Assembly: GCA_031371805.1 (NCBI GenBank)
Contig: JANMKB010000631.1
Coordinates: 1-15,184 of the forward strand
Reading direction: 5' to 3'
DNA from: JAFDVL01 sp031371805
GTDB taxonomy: Bacteria; Acidobacteriota; Blastocatellia; RBC074
DNA length: 15,184 nt
Shown here: positions 13,748 to 15,184 of the stretch, piece after piece
Position numbering within the stretch: position 1 is the stretch's first letter
Layout of the letters: every line of letters begins with the position of its first letter
Translations under genes and position numbers: made by a program
The notes under the pieces: generated by a model
Seen by the model: the letters and a program-made list of their open reading frames with translations, nothing else
Told to the model about the DNA's origin: nothing
Databases searched by the model: none

Positions 13748-15184
13748 ATGAACAACTCCGAAGAAATAATTAATCAGCCTATCTCAGCAAAACAAGGTCT
13801 GTTCGCAACCATCGCCGAAGCCGTTAAAGGCTCGCAGCAGGACTTTACCGAAGGCAGCATTCGCCGCGCCATCTTTATGCTTGCCGTGCCGATGGTGCTG
13901 GAACTCGCGCTCGAATCTTTATTCGCGGTGGTCAATATTGCTTATGTTTCGCACATCAGCGGGAACACGACCGAAGCCATTGCGACTGTTGGTTTGACGG
14001 AATCGCTGCTCACGTTAGTTTTTACAATTTCGATTGGCTTGAGCGTTGCGGTTACTGCACTTGTGGCGCGTCGCATCGGCGAAAAAGATGTTGCGGGCGC
14101 TTCGTTCGCAGGCGCACAGGGCATCTGGCTGGGAGTTTTCGCTTCGCTCCCGATTACGATTGTCGGCCTGTTTTTTATGCCGCAGGTTTTTCAAATGATG
14201 GGAGCGCAGCCGGAAGTTATTGCCGCTGGCCTGGGATACGGGCGCATCATTTTCGCCGGTAATTTAGCCGTGATGTTGCTGTTCATCAACAACGCAATTT
14301 TTCGCGGCGCAGGCGATGCGTCAATTGCCATGCGCTCATTGTGGACTGCGAATATCATCAACTTCATCCTTGATCCGTGCTTTATTTTTGGCCTGTTGTT
14401 TTTTCCCAAATGGGGCGTGACGGGTTCGGCGGTCGCCACGACCATCGGGCGTTTTATCGGTGTTGGCTATCAGTTCAAAGTTTTGTTCGGGAAGTCGGGA
14501 CGCATCAATCTGAATCTCGAAAATTTCAAGCCGGACTTTGCCATGATGTGGAAATTATTGAAGCTCTCCTTCGGCGTGATGATGCAATATTTCGTCGCGA
14601 CAGCAAGCTGGATTGCGATGATGCGAATCGTTTCAAAATTCGGGAAAGAAGCGATTGCCGGCTATACTTTGGCGATCCGTGTCATCATTTTTGCGATTTT
14701 GCCAGCGTGGGGCATGAGCAATGCGGCGGCAACCTTAGTCGGGCAAAACCTCGGTGCTAAAAAACCAGAACGCGCCGAACAATCAGTCTGGGCGACGGGT
14801 TTTGCGAACATGGTTTTCATGGTGATCGTGACGATTTTATTCGTGGGTTTTGCCGAGCCGTTGATCGGGCTGTTTACCAAAGACCCGGAAGTTGTGCCGT
14901 ATGGCGTAGCGGCTTTGCGCTTCATCAGCTACGGCTACATTTTTTACGCGTGGGGCATGGTGATCGTCGCCGCCTTCAACGGTGCAGGCGACACGCTGAC
15001 GCCGACGATAGTTAATTTAGTATGTTTCTGGGCGCTGCAAATTCCAATGGCGTATTTGCTGGCGACGCAAACAACAATGGCCGCCAACGGAGTCTTTTTC
15101 GCCGTGACCATCTCTGAATCAATTTTAGCGTTGATTGCAATTTTATTGTTCAGGAGAGGGAAGTGGAAAACGGTTAAGGTGTAG
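13748..15184 (+). CDS. MATE-family multidrug/toxin efflux transporter
   Basis: A 478-residue inner-membrane transporter of the MATE (NorM/DinF-like) family, which exports cationic drugs or metabolites in exchange for Na+ or H+. ATG 13748 follows AAGGA (13738-13742) by 5 nt. A polar N-terminal segment of about 38 residues precedes TM1 (FMLAVPMVLELALESLFAVV). About twelve hydrophobic segments fall into two homologous halves. Each half carries the family's conserved loop: VAVTALVARRIGEKD near residue 100 and AATLVGQNLGAKKPERAE near residue 330. FRGAGDASIAM in the first half and FNGAGDTLTPT in the second are the matching GAGD motifs. The length (about 450-480 expected) shows the gene is complete; its stop codon is the last triplet of the window. 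It lies 191 nt from the acyl-CoA dehydrogenase, so it probably has its own promoter. The substrate cannot be predicted. Confidence 0.94.
   Translation: MNNSEEIINQPISAKQGLFATIAEAVKGSQQDFTEGSIRRAIFMLAVPMVLELALESLFAVVNIAYVSHISGNTTEAIATVGLTESLLTLVFTISIGLSVAVTALVARRIGEKDVAGASFAGAQGIWLGVFASLPITIVGLFFMPQVFQMMGAQPEVIAAGLGYGRIIFAGNLAVMLLFINNAIFRGAGDASIAMRSLWTANIINFILDPCFIFGLLFFPKWGVTGSAVATTIGRFIGVGYQFKVLFGKSGRINLNLENFKPDFAMMWKLLKLSFGVMMQYFVATASWIAMMRIVSKFGKEAIAGYTLAIRVIIFAILPAWGMSNAAATLVGQNLGAKKPERAEQSVWATGFANMVFMVIVTILFVGFAEPLIGLFTKDPEVVPYGVAALRFISYGYIFYAWGMVIVAAFNGAGDTLTPTIVNLVCFWALQIPMAYLLATQTTMAANGVFFAVTISESILALIAILLFRRGKWKTVKV

Overview
The window (about 15 kb, GC near 50% by eye) carries nine protein genes, and no RNA gene or mobile element was recognised. 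The mix points to Acidobacteriota, probably a Blastocatellia/Pyrinomonas-like lineage: a CSLREA/parallel-beta-helix/DUF11 giant protein, a FecR-fold protein with a C-terminal membrane anchor, a secreted caspase-TPR protein, a long acyl-CoA dehydrogenase, and degenerate TCAG-rich intergenic repeats. This placement is inferred from gene content and style; no marker gene is present.

Left block (1-2390). A cysteine desulfurase lacking its 5' end (plus strand) runs convergently into two minus-strand genes I do not recognise: a four-helix membrane protein and, upstream of it, a soluble 255-residue protein. These two are probably co-transcribed, from the 115-nt divergent region at 2391-2505.

Central block (2506-11640, all plus). 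First comes a small putative lipoprotein. Then come three exported proteins: (i) a 1537-residue multidomain protein (FG-GAP repeats, CSLREA, beta-helix, two DUF11 domains, unknown C-terminal region); (ii) a FecR-fold plus Ig-like (Big_1-type) protein with a C-terminal transmembrane helix; (iii) an 809-residue caspase-fold protease with His136/Cys194, an EF-hand-like loop, a PEGA-like segment and TPRs. Genes (i) and (ii) are 31 nt apart and look like an operon. A perfect 14-bp hairpin separates (ii) from (iii). Together they form the best candidate for an undescribed cell-surface module: a large secreted protein, a periplasmic scaffold and a protease.

Right block (11641-15184, all plus). A VLCAD/ACAD9-length acyl-CoA dehydrogenase and a MATE-family efflux transporter look like independent housekeeping or accessory genes. 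The gap before the dehydrogenase holds two palindromes, one of them a 73-nt nested imperfect hairpin ending 10 nt before its ribosome binding site. The gap before the transporter holds a TCAG-rich degenerate repeat in inverted arrangement. The transporter stop codon is the last base triplet of the window.

In four cases (the giant protein, caspase, acyl-CoA dehydrogenase and desulfurase) the longest open frame does not mark the real start. The first three are reassigned to internal ATGs with good Shine-Dalgarno sequences; the desulfurase continues off the left edge.
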